Origin: Gemmatimonadaceae bacterium
GTDB lineage: Bacteria > Gemmatimonadota > Gemmatimonadetes > Gemmatimonadales > Gemmatimonadaceae
Direction: 5' to 3'
Assembly: GCA_947457545.1 (NCBI GenBank)
Contig: CANGXD010000006.1
Span: 1-64,000, forward strand
Length of the DNA stretch: 64,000 nucleotides
Shown piece after piece: positions 16,801 to 26,144 of this stretch (the first letter of the stretch is position 1; each line of letters opens with the position of its first letter). A model generated the notes under the pieces. It ran no database searches. It worked only from the letters and a program-made list of their open reading frames with translations, and was not told where the DNA came from. Both the position numbers and the translations under genes were made by a program.

Positions 16801-18472
16801 GGGAGCCAAACCTGGTGAAGGCGGGCAGCTGCCCGGACACAAGGTGACGGAGCTCATCGCGCGGTTGCGGCACAGTACGCCGGGCGTCGGCCTTATTTCG
16901 CCGCCGCCGCACCACGACATCTACAGCATCGAGGATCTTGCGCAGCTCGTGCACGACCTCAAGACCGTCAACCCGCGGGCACGCGTTGGCGTGAAGCTGG
17001 TGGCGGAGAGCGGAGTCGGTACGGTGGCGGCGGGCGTCGCCAAAGCGTTTGCAGACTACGTGCTCATTGCCGGCCACAACGGTGGCACGGGGGCGTCGCC
17101 GCTGTCGAGTATCAAGCACGCCGGCTCACCGTGGGAACTCGGCCTCGCGGAAGCCCAGCAGGTACTGGTGGCGAACGGCCTGCGGCATCGCGTGGAGGTG
17201 CGCGTGGACGGCGGCCTCAAGACCGCACGCGATGTAATCATTGCCGCACTGCTCGGCGCCGAGTCATTCGGCTTCGGGACGGCGCCGCTCGTGGCCATGG
17301 GCTGCGACATGGCGCGCCAGTGCCATCTGAACACCTGCCCCACCGGCATCGCGACACAGCGCGAGGATTTGCGCGCCAAGTTCCGTGGCACGCCCGAACA
17401 GGTGATCGCCTATTTCTCACGCATTGCCGAAGACGTGCGCACCGAGTTGGCACTCATGGGCGCTCGCTCGCTTGGGGAGATCATCGGGCAAGTAGAACGA
17501 CTGCAACGCGCCGAACGACCGGAGATGCCGCGGTCAACGATGCTCGACTTGTCGCTGGTCCTCGGTGCTCCGCGCCGCGGCGACGAATCGCGCACGCGCA
17601 CGGTCGCGCAGAATTTCCGCCCGGGCGCTGACGCCTTCGACGATCGCATTCTGCGGGATGCTGCGGAGACCGTGCGTTCGGGGGTGCCGTTCAGTGGCAG
17701 CTACGACGTGCGAAATCACCACCTGACCGTGGGCGCTCGCGTCGCCGGCGCGCTCGCCGAACGCTTTGGCGATGCCGGCCTCCCCCCGGGCACCATGCAG
17801 TTGTCGTTTACGGGAAGCGCCGGACAGAGTTTTGGCGCGTTTGGTGTACGTGGCATGCGGTTTTCGCTCGAAGGGGAAGCGAACGACTATGTCGGCAAGG
17901 GACTCAACGGCGCGGAGATCACAGTGCGCCCCTTCCGGAACGCGCGCTATCGGGGTGCGAGCCATCTCAACATGATCCTTGGCAATACCGTGTTGTATGG
18001 CGCGACCGATGGACTGCTCTGTGCCGCCGGACAAGCGGGCGACCGCTTCGCGGTGCGCAACTCCGGCGCCTGCGCCGTGGTGGAGGGCGTCGGCAATCAC
18101 GCCTGCGAATACATGACCGGCGGCATCGTCACGGTGCTGGGACGTGCTGGCCGAAACTTCGGGGCGGGGATGTCGAACGGTGTGGCGTACGTGTTCGATG
18201 AGTCCGAAACGTTTGCCGGCCGACTCAATCACGAGATGGTGCTGCTTGCCGATCTGGACAACGAGGACACTGCGCTGCTCAAGAAGTTGCTGGGGCTGCA
18301 CATTACGCGTACGGGCAGTGCACGCGCCCGGTGGCTGCTGGACGACTGGGAGCACCAGCATGTGCGGTGGCGCAAGGTGAAGCCCCGCGGCGCAGGGGAA
18401 CACGTGGCACGCACTCGCGAAGAGTGGATGACGCGGTTGTCCGCCCTGAGCGATGCCCCTGTGAGCGTCTGA
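13898..18472 (+). CDS. gltB: Glutamate synthase large (alpha) subunit
   Basis: A 1,524-residue enzyme of the usual GltB length that makes glutamate from glutamine and 2-oxoglutarate. Residues 1-24 look like a propeptide cleaved before Cys25 (RDACGVGFIA), the class-II amidotransferase nucleophile. Later motifs include MLAHNGEINTLWGNRNG, the FMN-binding barrel (SNSGEGGEDP, QGAKPGEGGQLPGHKV, GHNGGTGASPLSS), and a cysteine cluster CDMARQCHLNTCPTG for the 3Fe-4S centre. A C-terminal GXGXG beta-helix domain (GRAGRNFGAGMSNG) closes the protein. The NADPH-oxidising small subunit GltD is not adjacent. The gene is convergent with the HEAT-repeat gene, with only 5 bp between the stops. Confidence 0.97.
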   Translation: MHAHLARGSFHDDFVGSPYAPRDACGVGFIARQSGERTHEVVSLALEAAARLAHRGASSTDNSADGAGLLTQIPRRLFILAASRLGIHLPADAAIGVGMCFLPAEPQACEEAMSLVNEVLLGDGIPVLGWRDVPVRPEVLGATARAAMPFIKQVLVGRPAGSDDDSWERQLYLSRREMEHRAIARGLEPFYICSLSCRTVVYKGLLTGGQLGDFFPDLRDPAFETAIAVFHERYATNTMPRWELAQPFRMLAHNGEINTLWGNRNGMEMRGSLLEAPAFGDHAARVRDPIRPRGSDSASLDNALELLSRAGRAPVHAAMMLVPQAWEKFPDVEPAVKAFYEFHQCVIEPWDGPAALAFSDGVTVAVSLDRNGLRPCRYKIRADGMVVAGSEVGIVDFDPRDVVETGKLGPGGVFLIDTAGKRIVRNMAAKREVATRRPYAKWIAQHMSTLPTSDGAEPLVRSSDQLRATQMAFGYGHEDLRMVLEPMASTAAEVVWSMGDDAPLAVLSPNSPPLYAFFRQRFAQVTNPPMDSLRESMVMSLRMHLGRRGSPLVEKSSYARMLRVEHPVLLPDEMAALRAFPQFPSATLDATYNARSRSEALEAALDSLCRRAEVAARKGARLLIISDRRVSADRAPIPALLALGSVRQHLVRTGLRARVGLVVEVGDAIEQHHMATLFGYGAEAVHPWLAMETVATVFAEAHGKADADPERPGPALAQSRYRAAIEKGLLKVLAKMGISTLSSYCGAQTFDALGLGSDVIDRCFSGTASPLGGLSLRELSEDVLQRHRRAYTADGAPQATLPDHGRVRFRKEGEVHAWAPQTVLALQQSVGSARATRAGTSSDDAWRTFAQRLDGGAPASIRDLLGIRAGTAVPIDEVEPMEAIRARFISSAMSLGALSPEAHETLTIAMNRMQARSNSGEGGEDPAFYRDEGSDRRDSRIKQVASARFGVTTEYLVRAEEIEIKIVQGAKPGEGGQLPGHKVTELIARLRHSTPGVGLISPPPHHDIYSIEDLAQLVHDLKTVNPRARVGVKLVAESGVGTVAAGVAKAFADYVLIAGHNGGTGASPLSSIKHAGSPWELGLAEAQQVLVANGLRHRVEVRVDGGLKTARDVIIAALLGAESFGFGTAPLVAMGCDMARQCHLNTCPTGIATQREDLRAKFRGTPEQVIAYFSRIAEDVRTELALMGARSLGEIIGQVERLQRAERPEMPRSTMLDLSLVLGAPRRGDESRTRTVAQNFRPGADAFDDRILRDAAETVRSGVPFSGSYDVRNHHLTVGARVAGALAERFGDAGLPPGTMQLSFTGSAGQSFGAFGVRGMRFSLEGEANDYVGKGLNGAEITVRPFRNARYRGASHLNMILGNTVLYGATDGLLCAAGQAGDRFAVRNSGACAVVEGVGNHACEYMTGGIVTVLGRAGRNFGAGMSNGVAYVFDESETFAGRLNHEMVLLADLDNEDTALLKKLLGLHITRTGSARARWLLDDWEHQHVRWRKVKPRGAGEHVARTREEWMTRLSALSDAPVSV

Positions 18473-18477
18473 TTGCG

Positions 18478-19830
18478 CTAGTTCGACAACACGGCCTGCG
18501 CCCGCTCGCGGATGAGGCTGTGCTCGTCCTGCGTGAGTGTCTTGAGCGCTGCATCGGCGGCGGGTCGATGGCCCGCCGCCAGGGCGTTGATGGCCGCAAG
18601 GCGGATTTGCAAATCATCGAGCGAGCGCGATCGTTCGGCCGTGAGCTCAATCAGTTTTTGTCGTGCTCTGGGCGTCTGCACGTGTGAGAGTGCCGAGATG
18701 ATTTCGAGCTGGTAGTCGATCGCACTCTCTTCCTGCACCGCGAGCATGAGACGGTCGGCCAACGGGTCGGCGTCTGGCGCGGCGAAGACAATGGACAGCG
18801 CGCGATTACGCACGTCAGGGGAATTGTCAAAGAGGACCGACTCGAGGCGGGCCATGGCGGTTGGCCCACCGATTTGCCCGAGCGCGACGACGGCCGCGAT
18901 GCGAACGCGGAGATCTGAATGCTTGAGCAACCGTGACAGGTCGGGGATGGCCGACTGGTTCTTCATTTCGCCGAGCAAGCCGGCGGCGTTTCTCGCCACG
19001 AACCAGGTCGGGCTGGCGGAGTATTGACGCGCGACCGCCAAGGTGGCGGGCATCGACGCGGCGATATCATAGAGAAAGCGACGATCGGCCAGCTCCGTCG
19101 CAGCGATCAGCTGTTCGAACACCGCGCGTGCGCCCGGAACGCCACTGCGCAGGAGAAACGCCTGTACGGGCTCGTGATCCGTCTTGGCGTCGAGCAGAAG
19201 CTCCACGATCAGCTGGAGAGCGGATGGCGTCGCGAGTTGCTCCAGCAACACCGGCTCATCGATCGCATCGAGCAGTTTGAACACCGCTTTCCCATCGCCG
19301 CGGGTGACGGCCGCCGTCGCCGACTGCTCGATGACGTCGTGGCCGACCTTGGGAGGGGTGGTGACCGCCGCCGTGGCCGCAGCGCCGGCGGATGCCGCGT
19401 TGACTGTGGCCGGCGCGACGGCGGCCATCCCGCGCGGCGTCGGGCGCAGCGGCAATCCCTCGGCGCGCAGACGCACATTCCAAATCGACATCGCGTCGAC
19501 GCTTTCGAGAATGGCGCCGCGTACGGACGACGGCGGGCCCACCAGAATGCCGCCAAGCTTCAGCAGTTCGGTGTCGGTGACCGTTGACGCGATGTCGACC
19601 GCGGTGATGCCATGCTCCATGAGCAGTGCCCGCAGGAACTGTGCGCTTTCGCGCGTGGCATCGATCGCGTCCGCGTCATTGAAGACGCGTTGATCGATGG
19701 TCACGTTCCCTACATGCGCCAGCGCGCAGAGGCGATTCACACTGGACAGCACTTCGGTCGTCGCGGCGCGCTCGCGCAGTTGCCGGAGCAACATCGCAAG
19801 TGCCGCGACATACACGATTTCGAACGGCAC
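18478..19830 (-). CDS. HEAT-repeat protein of unknown function
   Basis: A 450-residue protein starting at GTG 19830. Residues 1-155 have no recognised domain; an Ala-rich linker follows. From about 175 onward there are helical repeats typical of HEAT/PBS-lyase type: DRRFLYDIAASMPATLAVA, WFVARNAAGLLGEM, SDLRVRIAAVVALGQIGG, SPDVRNRALSIVF and DDLQIRLAAINALAAG. Such repeats usually form protein-binding scaffolds. There is no signal peptide, so it is probably cytoplasmic. It is transcribed upstream of, and in the same direction as, nothing obvious in its pathway; its partner is unknown. Confidence 0.8.
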   Translation of the reverse strand: MPFEIVYVAALAMLLRQLRERAATTEVLSSVNRLCALAHVGNVTIDQRVFNDADAIDATRESAQFLRALLMEHGITAVDIASTVTDTELLKLGGILVGPPSSVRGAILESVDAMSIWNVRLRAEGLPLRPTPRGMAAVAPATVNAASAGAAATAAVTTPPKVGHDVIEQSATAAVTRGDGKAVFKLLDAIDEPVLLEQLATPSALQLIVELLLDAKTDHEPVQAFLLRSGVPGARAVFEQLIAATELADRRFLYDIAASMPATLAVARQYSASPTWFVARNAAGLLGEMKNQSAIPDLSRLLKHSDLRVRIAAVVALGQIGGPTAMARLESVLFDNSPDVRNRALSIVFAAPDADPLADRLMLAVQEESAIDYQLEIISALSHVQTPRARQKLIELTAERSRSLDDLQIRLAAINALAAGHRPAADAALKTLTQDEHSLIRERAQAVLSN

Positions 19831-19907
19831 TAGGCGCTCCGGTGGAACGGGGATACGGGTAAACTAGGCTCGCCGTATCCTTTCGCCACAGCGGTGACGC
19901 TAGCTGG

Positions 19908-22511
19908 TCAGAGCGGTGCTTCGAGATAGAGATCGAGACGCCACTTCTTGGACGGATACAGGCCGCGGGCAATATCGAAGCGCATGAGTCCATCGAGCAG
20001 GCCGAAACCCAGCCCCGCACCGCGCTGCGGTTGGATACTGCCGAACGTCTTGCGGCTGCCCGCCCACCCTACGTCGAAGAAGGCGACAGGGCGGAAGGCT
20101 CCGGAGCGGGTCCCGATTTCTGCACGCGAGAACCAGAAGGCATCGCCCAGCTGCGTTCCTGGCAACTGGCCGCGCACGGTGCGCAAGCCGCCAACGGCGA
20201 AGCCGCGCTGGAAGGGTACGCGTCCGATGCTGCTGCCAATCGAGCCCGTCAGCGCCGTGGCAAAGCGCCCCAGCGGGCGGGAGATCGTGCTCTCGAGGGC
20301 ACCACGCGCATACTCGAAGGTGCCGGTGGCCGCTTCGACGCGCGCGATACCGGTCATGCGGACGCCGCGCGGACGCTCGAGGAGCATGCGCGTCCACGTG
20401 CCGCTGACGCCCGCGTACGAGCCGGGCTCGGACACGAGATTTTCGCGGAAGCGATTGTCGCCGAAGGCACGTGCGAGCGAAAAGGTGTTCACGACGTCGC
20501 TGTCACCAGCGGTCCACTGCCGCTCGACGAACAGGCGATACTCGAGCGCGCCTCGGCGCTGTTCGCGGCGTTCGCCGAGCTCGAAGCCGTAGGTGCGATA
20601 GTAGAAGCCTTCGTCGCGTCCGTACAGGAATGCAGGGAGCGACGGGCCCAGCGTCAGCGCGCCAGCCCACTCAGGATTCATGGCCGCGAGGCGATGGTAG
20701 ACGGTGGCCGACACGGTCCGTGCACCGTTGCTCCGGATGAGCGAGAGTTCACCGTTGGCGTGCAGATCGGCGTGACCGATACGACCGAGGCCACGGAGTG
20801 TGTATCCGGCCCCCAACACCTGCTTGACCTCCACACCAGCGGAGAGCCCTTCGACGCGATTGTACCGGAAGAGATCACTCCCACTACGAATCGTGGGAAG
20901 CTGCGGGGCGAATGGCACCTGCAACGACATGCTGAGGGCGTTGGCCAGCTGCTCCGCGCTGCGCAGGTCGAAGAGTTCTTCGTCGTTCGCATCGAGCGCC
21001 GGCAGTGCGGGTGATGTTGCCAGGCGATCCATGTCGCAGGGCATGTCGTAGGCAATGCGCAGCGAACGGTCATAGCGCTCCTCCACCTTCGTCCACGTGC
21101 TATCGGTGCGGCACTGTGTCACCTTGCCTCGGCCATAGCGACGACGCTCGAGGGAGTCGCGACCCGCCGAATCGGTCGGCACACGGCTCTTTCCGGGGGC
21201 GGAGACGGTGACATCCACGCCATTGTCGAGATCCACGTTGGTCGAGTCCCGTCCCGGACCGGCTTCGAAGCGATTACGTGCCGCTGGCAGCGCGGCCAGC
21301 GTGAAGTCGCCGTCGACGTCCTCGTAGGTGAATTTCTCGTCCATGCGGAACGGGATGCGCATGAACATGATGTCGGCGCTGGCGGTCGCGCTGTGCGAGC
21401 GCGGCAACCAGAACTTGCCTTTGTAGAGCGCATATTCCACGGTGATGGCATCGAGCTTTGCCCGCATGGGGCGCATCGTGGCCGTCACCCACGCGGGCGC
21501 CTCATCGTCCGGATTCTGCCCTTGCCACTTGCCCACGCGCGCCCGCTCGACGCTGTCCTTCACGTACACCTCGCGCGGCAGCTGCGCCCGCAGCACGGAA
21601 TCACGCACCGGGTTGAGCGACGCGTTTTCCAGAATGTCCTTCTTGGTCTCTTCCGAAGCGACGCCCCAGATGTCGATTTCGGTGGAGAGCCGGTACGCCG
21701 CGCGCACCAATTGCCCGCCGTCGCGATCGAACCAGAAGGAACCGACGAACGTGCGCCAGTCGGGCTTGCGCGCGCTGATACGCAGCTCCTGCAGGCGGAT
21801 CACGCGTCCTTCGGGGAGCGTGATGCTCGCCGAGTCGCCGGTGTCGTAGCGATAAAAACGCTCAGCGCCGCGCGCGAGCGGATGGATGATGTCGCGATCG
21901 TCGACCTCGGTTTTCACCTTGCCGAAGTCTGACGACGGGAACCAGAGTTGCTCGCGCCCCGGGAAGTACGGAATGCTGACCGCCGACACAAAGTCACCGG
22001 ACACCTCGCTGGCCAAGGGGACAGTCATGCGGGAGCCCACGGGACGCACCCGCACACCGACATCGCGGCGCCACGAGATGTTTGCGACGTTTTCGCCGCG
22101 GAAGAGCAACTTCTCGAGCCCCAGCCGTCGCGCGCCCATGTGCACCGACATGCGCTGCGTGGTGGTGGCGCGGTAGGACCGGAGCGCGCTGTCCTGCGCT
22201 TCACGCGCCTGACGAGCCCGATCGAAGACGGCGCGGGCGTCCGGGCTGCCAAAGGCCGACGAGGCGGCCTCCTCGTTGAGGCGCGCCAAGGTCGCGCTGT
22301 CGCCTCGCAACCGACGGCGATTGACGGAACGGGCGTCGCGTACCGCTTCCCGAACGGCCCGCCGCTCCTCCGCGCTCAGGGTGTCGGCCTTGCGGGTGGT
22401 GTCGCGGGATGCCGCCGGACGCTGGCCGGCCTGCGCCTGCGCCAATACGGGCAGGAGCGTGGACGCGAGGAGGACCGAAGTACCGACGGTGCGGCGTAGA
22501 CCAGTGCGCAT
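19908..22511 (-). CDS. Large outer-membrane beta-barrel protein (DUF5686/BamA-like C-terminus)
   Basis: An 867-residue protein that starts best at ATG 22511, directly ahead of a signal peptide ending VLAQAQ. An Arg/Ala-rich helical segment (about 30-110) follows, then a beta-rich region of unknown fold. The last 350 residues alternate polar and hydrophobic residues like barrel strands. The segment PFQRGFAVGGLRTVRGQLPG resembles the conserved GG-x-x-x-RG turn of Omp85-type surface-antigen barrels. The C-terminus is WRLDLYLEAPL, with Leu rather than Phe at the end. It probably sits in the outer membrane as a transporter, assembly factor or receptor; the cargo is unknown. It is divergent from the amidohydrolase genes. 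Confidence 0.72.
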   Translation of the reverse strand: MRTGLRRTVGTSVLLASTLLPVLAQAQAGQRPAASRDTTRKADTLSAEERRAVREAVRDARSVNRRRLRGDSATLARLNEEAASSAFGSPDARAVFDRARQAREAQDSALRSYRATTTQRMSVHMGARRLGLEKLLFRGENVANISWRRDVGVRVRPVGSRMTVPLASEVSGDFVSAVSIPYFPGREQLWFPSSDFGKVKTEVDDRDIIHPLARGAERFYRYDTGDSASITLPEGRVIRLQELRISARKPDWRTFVGSFWFDRDGGQLVRAAYRLSTEIDIWGVASEETKKDILENASLNPVRDSVLRAQLPREVYVKDSVERARVGKWQGQNPDDEAPAWVTATMRPMRAKLDAITVEYALYKGKFWLPRSHSATASADIMFMRIPFRMDEKFTYEDVDGDFTLAALPAARNRFEAGPGRDSTNVDLDNGVDVTVSAPGKSRVPTDSAGRDSLERRRYGRGKVTQCRTDSTWTKVEERYDRSLRIAYDMPCDMDRLATSPALPALDANDEELFDLRSAEQLANALSMSLQVPFAPQLPTIRSGSDLFRYNRVEGLSAGVEVKQVLGAGYTLRGLGRIGHADLHANGELSLIRSNGARTVSATVYHRLAAMNPEWAGALTLGPSLPAFLYGRDEGFYYRTYGFELGERREQRRGALEYRLFVERQWTAGDSDVVNTFSLARAFGDNRFRENLVSEPGSYAGVSGTWTRMLLERPRGVRMTGIARVEAATGTFEYARGALESTISRPLGRFATALTGSIGSSIGRVPFQRGFAVGGLRTVRGQLPGTQLGDAFWFSRAEIGTRSGAFRPVAFFDVGWAGSRKTFGSIQPQRGAGLGFGLLDGLMRFDIARGLYPSKKWRLDLYLEAPL

Positions 22512-22668
22512 ACGGGAAAGCAGCAAGAGAGAGCCAAGTCACGGAAGCGGGTGGACCACCCCGCGGATCTCCTCCATACGGCACGACGGGTCGAGCGGTT
22601 TCCGTGCACGGAACGTAACTTCCGCAATTGGACACCGGCCATATGCCTTTCGTTTCAGGAGACCCGAC

Positions 22669-24360
22669 GTGCACTTCAGCAACACCATGTTCCGTTCGGC
22701 CCGGTCGCGTTGCGCGGCCGCCTTGCTGTCCGCGCTGACCATCGGGGGCGCCCCGGCCATCGCGCAGGACGCACCCGCAAAGCCGGCGGCCACACCCGCC
22801 GCCCCGGCCGACCCGCGGCTCGTGAAGCTGAAAGAAGAGGCGCTGCAGATGGTCCAGGCACGCTCGAAGCAGGTCCAGGAAATTGTGGACATGCTCTTCT
22901 CGTTTCAGGAGCTTGGCTTTCAGGAGTGGGAATCACAGAAGTACCTGACCGGCCTCCTCGAAAAGGAAGGCTTCAAGGTCGAACGCGGGGTGGCCGGCAT
23001 TCCTACTGCGTGGACCGCGAAGTGGAGCTACGGCACGGGGAAGCCGGAAATCTCCCTCGGATCTGACGTCGACGGCATTCCGCAGGCCAGCAACAAGCCT
23101 GGCGTCGGCTACAAGGATGCCATGGTGAGCGGTGGCCCCGGGCACGGCGAAGGGCATAACGCCGGCCAGGCGCTCAACGTCGTGGCGTCTATTGTCGTGA
23201 AGCAGCTCATGCAGCGCGACAAGATCAACGGCACGCTGCTGCTCTGGCCCGGTATCGCCGAAGAGCAGATGGCCGGCAAGGCGTTTCTGGTCCGTTCGGG
23301 CGTGTTCAAGAACACCGACGTCACCCTCTTCACGCACGTCGGCAACGACCTCGGCGTTTCGTGGGGCGCGAGTGGCTCCAGTGCCCTTATCTCGGCGGAG
23401 TTCCGCTTCAAGGGATCCAGCGCGCATGCGGCCGGCGCTCCGTGGCGTGGCCAGTCAGCGCTCGATGCCGTGATGCTGATGGCGCAGGGATGGGAGTACC
23501 GCCGTGAGCATCTCCGGCTGCAGCAGCGCTCGCACTACGTGATCAAGGACGGCGGGGACCAGCCCAATGTCGTGCCCAGCACGGCGAGCATCTGGTTCTA
23601 CTTCCGCGAGCAGGATTATCCGCGCACGATGGAGCTGTTCGAAACCGGCCAGAAGGTGGCGCAGGGCGCCGCCATGATGACGGACACCAAGCTCGATACC
23701 GTCATGATTCTCGGGTCGGGATGGTCGGCCCACTTCAGCAAGCCCATCGCCGAGGCGATGCACCAGAACATCCAGACGGTGGGCATGCCGGTATGGGATG
23801 ACAAGGACCAGACGCTCGCCAAAGGCATTCAGCGCGAACTCGGTCAACCGGACTTCGGTCTGTCGTCCGAAGTGAACAAGCAGCTGCGTGGTGCGGAAAC
23901 GCCGCAGAACTGGATGGGTGGTGGCTCCGACGACATTGGCGATATCGCGTGGAACGTGCCCACTGTCACGCTACGCTTCCCGTCCAACATTCCGTCGTTG
24001 CCCGGACACAACTGGGCGAACGCGATTTCGATGGCCACGCCTATCGCGCACAAGGGAGCCCTGGCCGGCGCCAAGGTGCAGGCGCTCACGCTGCTCGACA
24101 TCCTGCTCACCCCCAAGGTGGTGGCCGATGCGTGGGACTATTTCAACAACGTGCAAACCAAGACGGTGAAGTACAAGCCGTTCATTCGCCCGTCCGACCA
24201 GCCGCCCATCTGGCTCAACGCCGACATCATGGCGCGCTACAAGCCGCAGTTGCAGAAGTTCTACTACGATCCGAGCAAGTACAAAACGTATCTCGAGCAG
24301 CTTGGCATCGAGTATCCCACGGTGCGTCCGGTGGAAGCGAAGCCCAAGGGAAACAACTGA
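22669..24360 (+). CDS. Secreted M20-family amidohydrolase/peptidase
   Basis: 563 residues from GTG 22669, which has an AGGAG sequence seven bases upstream; ATG 22687 is the alternative. A signal peptide ends near GGAPAIAQ. The body resembles the M20D amidohydrolase group that includes the aminobenzoyl-glutamate hydrolase subunits: SLGSDVDGIPQASNKPG, GGPGHGEGHNAGQALN, LLLWPGIAEEQMAGKAFLVRSG, and the dimerisation segment FRFKGSSAHAAGAPWRGQSALDAV. It likely hydrolyses an N-acyl or peptide bond in the periplasm using two metal ions. It lies two bases upstream of a second M20 gene, so both are probably one operon. Confidence 0.87.
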   Translation: MHFSNTMFRSARSRCAAALLSALTIGGAPAIAQDAPAKPAATPAAPADPRLVKLKEEALQMVQARSKQVQEIVDMLFSFQELGFQEWESQKYLTGLLEKEGFKVERGVAGIPTAWTAKWSYGTGKPEISLGSDVDGIPQASNKPGVGYKDAMVSGGPGHGEGHNAGQALNVVASIVVKQLMQRDKINGTLLLWPGIAEEQMAGKAFLVRSGVFKNTDVTLFTHVGNDLGVSWGASGSSALISAEFRFKGSSAHAAGAPWRGQSALDAVMLMAQGWEYRREHLRLQQRSHYVIKDGGDQPNVVPSTASIWFYFREQDYPRTMELFETGQKVAQGAAMMTDTKLDTVMILGSGWSAHFSKPIAEAMHQNIQTVGMPVWDDKDQTLAKGIQRELGQPDFGLSSEVNKQLRGAETPQNWMGGGSDDIGDIAWNVPTVTLRFPSNIPSLPGHNWANAISMATPIAHKGALAGAKVQALTLLDILLTPKVVADAWDYFNNVQTKTVKYKPFIRPSDQPPIWLNADIMARYKPQLQKFYYDPSKYKTYLEQLGIEYPTVRPVEAKPKGNN

Positions 24361-24362
24361 GC

Positions 24363-25697
24363 ATGTCACGTACCACTACGGCTCACATGAAGTCACTGCT
24401 CTTCGCCACGCTTGTTGCCGTGTTGCCTCTTGGCGCACAGCAGCCGGTGACCGATGCCGCGTTGCAGGCGGAGATCGACAAGAGGACTGCTGCCATTGCG
24501 GACAAGGTGACGGCATGGCGGCACGACATTCATCAGCATCCTGAGCTTGGCTATCAGGAAAAGCGCACCGCGGCCCTGGTGGCCGCGCACCTGCGCGCTC
24601 TGGGCATCGAGGTGCAGGAAAATGTCGGTGGCATTCCGGGTGTGGTGGGCATTCTCAAGGGGGGTAAGCCGGGTCCGACGGTCGCCCTGCGCGCCGACAT
24701 GGATGCCCTCCCCGTGACCGAGCAGGTGGACGTCCCGTACAAGAGCATGGTACGCACCGTGTACAACGGCGTCGAAACGGGCGTCATGCACGCGTGCGGT
24801 CACGACATGCATACGGCGATGCTCATGGGCACCGCCGAAGTGCTGGCGGGTCTGCGGGCACGACTCCCGGGTACGGTAAAGTTCCTCTTTCAGCCGGCTG
24901 AAGAGGTGCCACCGCGAGGCGGAGCGCAGCCCATGATCGATGCGGGTGTCATGACCGGCGTCGACGGGGTGTTCGGCCTGCATGTGGGCCCCGGACCGTT
25001 GGGCGCGATGAGTTATCGCAGTGGTTCGATCAGCGCGGCCGCCGACACGTGGAAGATCATCGTGCGCGGCCGACAGGGTCACGGCGCGTTTCCCAGCGCC
25101 GCGGTAGACCCGATCGTCGTGAGCGCGGAAATCGTGTCGGCCATTCAGACCATCGTCTCCCGTTCTCTCGATCTCACTGCGGGGCCGGCCGTCGTTACCG
25201 TGGGGGCGATTCACGGCGGGCTGCGCGAGAACATCATCCCCGATTCCGTGTGGATGATCGGCACCATTCGCACCTTCGATCCGAAGGCGCGCGAAACAGT
25301 GGCGAAGCGTCTTGCGCAGCTGGCGCAGAAGATCGCCGAGGCGCACGGCGCAACGGCAGTGGTGGACGTGGTGCCGGGCTACGGCAGCACGATCAACAAC
25401 ACGGCAATGGTGTCAACATTCTCGCAGACGCTCAAGCGCGTGGGCACGAGCGCGGGAGTATTCGAAAGCAAGGCCGGCAGCATGGCAGGCGAAGACTTCT
25501 CCCGCTTTGCCGAGAAGGCACCGGGGTTTTTCTTCAACTTGTCCGTCACACCGGCAAACGTCGAGCTGTTTGGCGTGGCCGGGAACCACTCACCGCTCTT
25601 TCAGGGCGATGACAAGGCTCTGCCTGTTGGCGTTCGCGCCATGAGTACGCTCGCCGTGGAGTTTCTTGTGAGCGGAGGCATTCCTCGGGTCCCGTAA
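24363..25697 (+). CDS. Secreted M20D amidohydrolase (hippurate hydrolase/N-acyl-amino-acid deacylase-like)
   Basis: 444 residues from ATG 24363, two bases after the previous stop; Met9 is an alternative start. A signal peptide ends near VLPLGAQQ. The metal-binding and catalytic motifs are complete: WRHDIHQHPELGYQE, LRADMDALPV, HACGHDMHTAMLMG, FQPAEEVPPRGGAQPMID, the lid/dimer motif GRQGHGAFPSAAVDPIV and SMAGEDFSRFAEKAPG. The family removes acyl groups from amino acids or peptides such as hippurate and N-acetyl-amino acids. The tandem arrangement of two exported M20 enzymes suggests scavenging of amidated amino acids or peptides (inference). Confidence 0.92.
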   Translation: MSRTTTAHMKSLLFATLVAVLPLGAQQPVTDAALQAEIDKRTAAIADKVTAWRHDIHQHPELGYQEKRTAALVAAHLRALGIEVQENVGGIPGVVGILKGGKPGPTVALRADMDALPVTEQVDVPYKSMVRTVYNGVETGVMHACGHDMHTAMLMGTAEVLAGLRARLPGTVKFLFQPAEEVPPRGGAQPMIDAGVMTGVDGVFGLHVGPGPLGAMSYRSGSISAAADTWKIIVRGRQGHGAFPSAAVDPIVVSAEIVSAIQTIVSRSLDLTAGPAVVTVGAIHGGLRENIIPDSVWMIGTIRTFDPKARETVAKRLAQLAQKIAEAHGATAVVDVVPGYGSTINNTAMVSTFSQTLKRVGTSAGVFESKAGSMAGEDFSRFAEKAPGFFFNLSVTPANVELFGVAGNHSPLFQGDDKALPVGVRAMSTLAVEFLVSGGIPRVP

Positions 25698-25709
25698 CGC
25701 GCGACGAGG

Positions 25710-26144
25710 TCAGGCCGCGCGTCGCTCCTGGCGCGCCAGATCGTCGAGAAATGCGGCGGCCTGCGCTCCAGTCATGTGATTGGGTTCGAAGACGGCGCGT
25801 CCCGAGTGTCTCATCACCAGGGCGCGCCGTTTTGCGGTTGGCTGATCGTCGAGTCCCACCAGCTTCATCGACCATTCGTTGAAGCCGCGTGTCACGATAC
25901 GTCCGTAGCGCAGGATCTCGCAGTCGGTATGGCGAGGATCCGCGATGATGTGATTGTACAATCGGTTCACACTCGCCCGGTCACCCTCGAGTGCTTGCAG
26001 GAATGCACCGTTGCCCACGGTCAGGATGCCCGTGATGCCTTTCGACTCGTTATGTGTCGTCGCGGTGCGGAGAATGGCCGTCAGCTCCGAGTAGTCCAAT
26101 CCGTCTCGGGCGACGCTGGCGTAAATCAGTCGGATGAGGTTCAT
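25710..26144 (-). CDS. BLUF domain blue-light receptor protein
   Basis: A 144-residue single-domain protein. The BLUF flavin-binding residues are all visible: Tyr8 in RLIYAS, Asn32 in HNESKGITGIL, Gln50 in GAFLQALEG, and the Trp91-Ser-Met93 triad in FNEWSMKLVG. It should bind FAD and signal on blue light through the Tyr-Gln hydrogen-bond switch. The remaining 45 residues contain no output domain, so it must act through a partner. It is divergent from the chemotaxis operon, sharing a 236-bp promoter region, which makes light input to that pathway a plausible inference. It converges with the second M20 gene. Confidence 0.93.
   Translation of the reverse strand: MNLIRLIYASVARDGLDYSELTAILRTATTHNESKGITGILTVGNGAFLQALEGDRASVNRLYNHIIADPRHTDCEILRYGRIVTRGFNEWSMKLVGLDDQPTAKRRALVMRHSGRAVFEPNHMTGAQAAAFLDDLARQERRAA

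Noticed and set aside
13898-18472. A frameshift or truncation in glutamate synthase
   Set aside because: The gene is full length with all amidotransferase, FMN and Fe-S motifs; only the small subunit gene is absent nearby.
22276-22668. A longer N-terminus for the first M20 amidohydrolase
   Set aside because: The extension is Arg-rich and overlaps the divergent outer-membrane protein gene; a signal peptide and an AGGAG site support GTG 22669.
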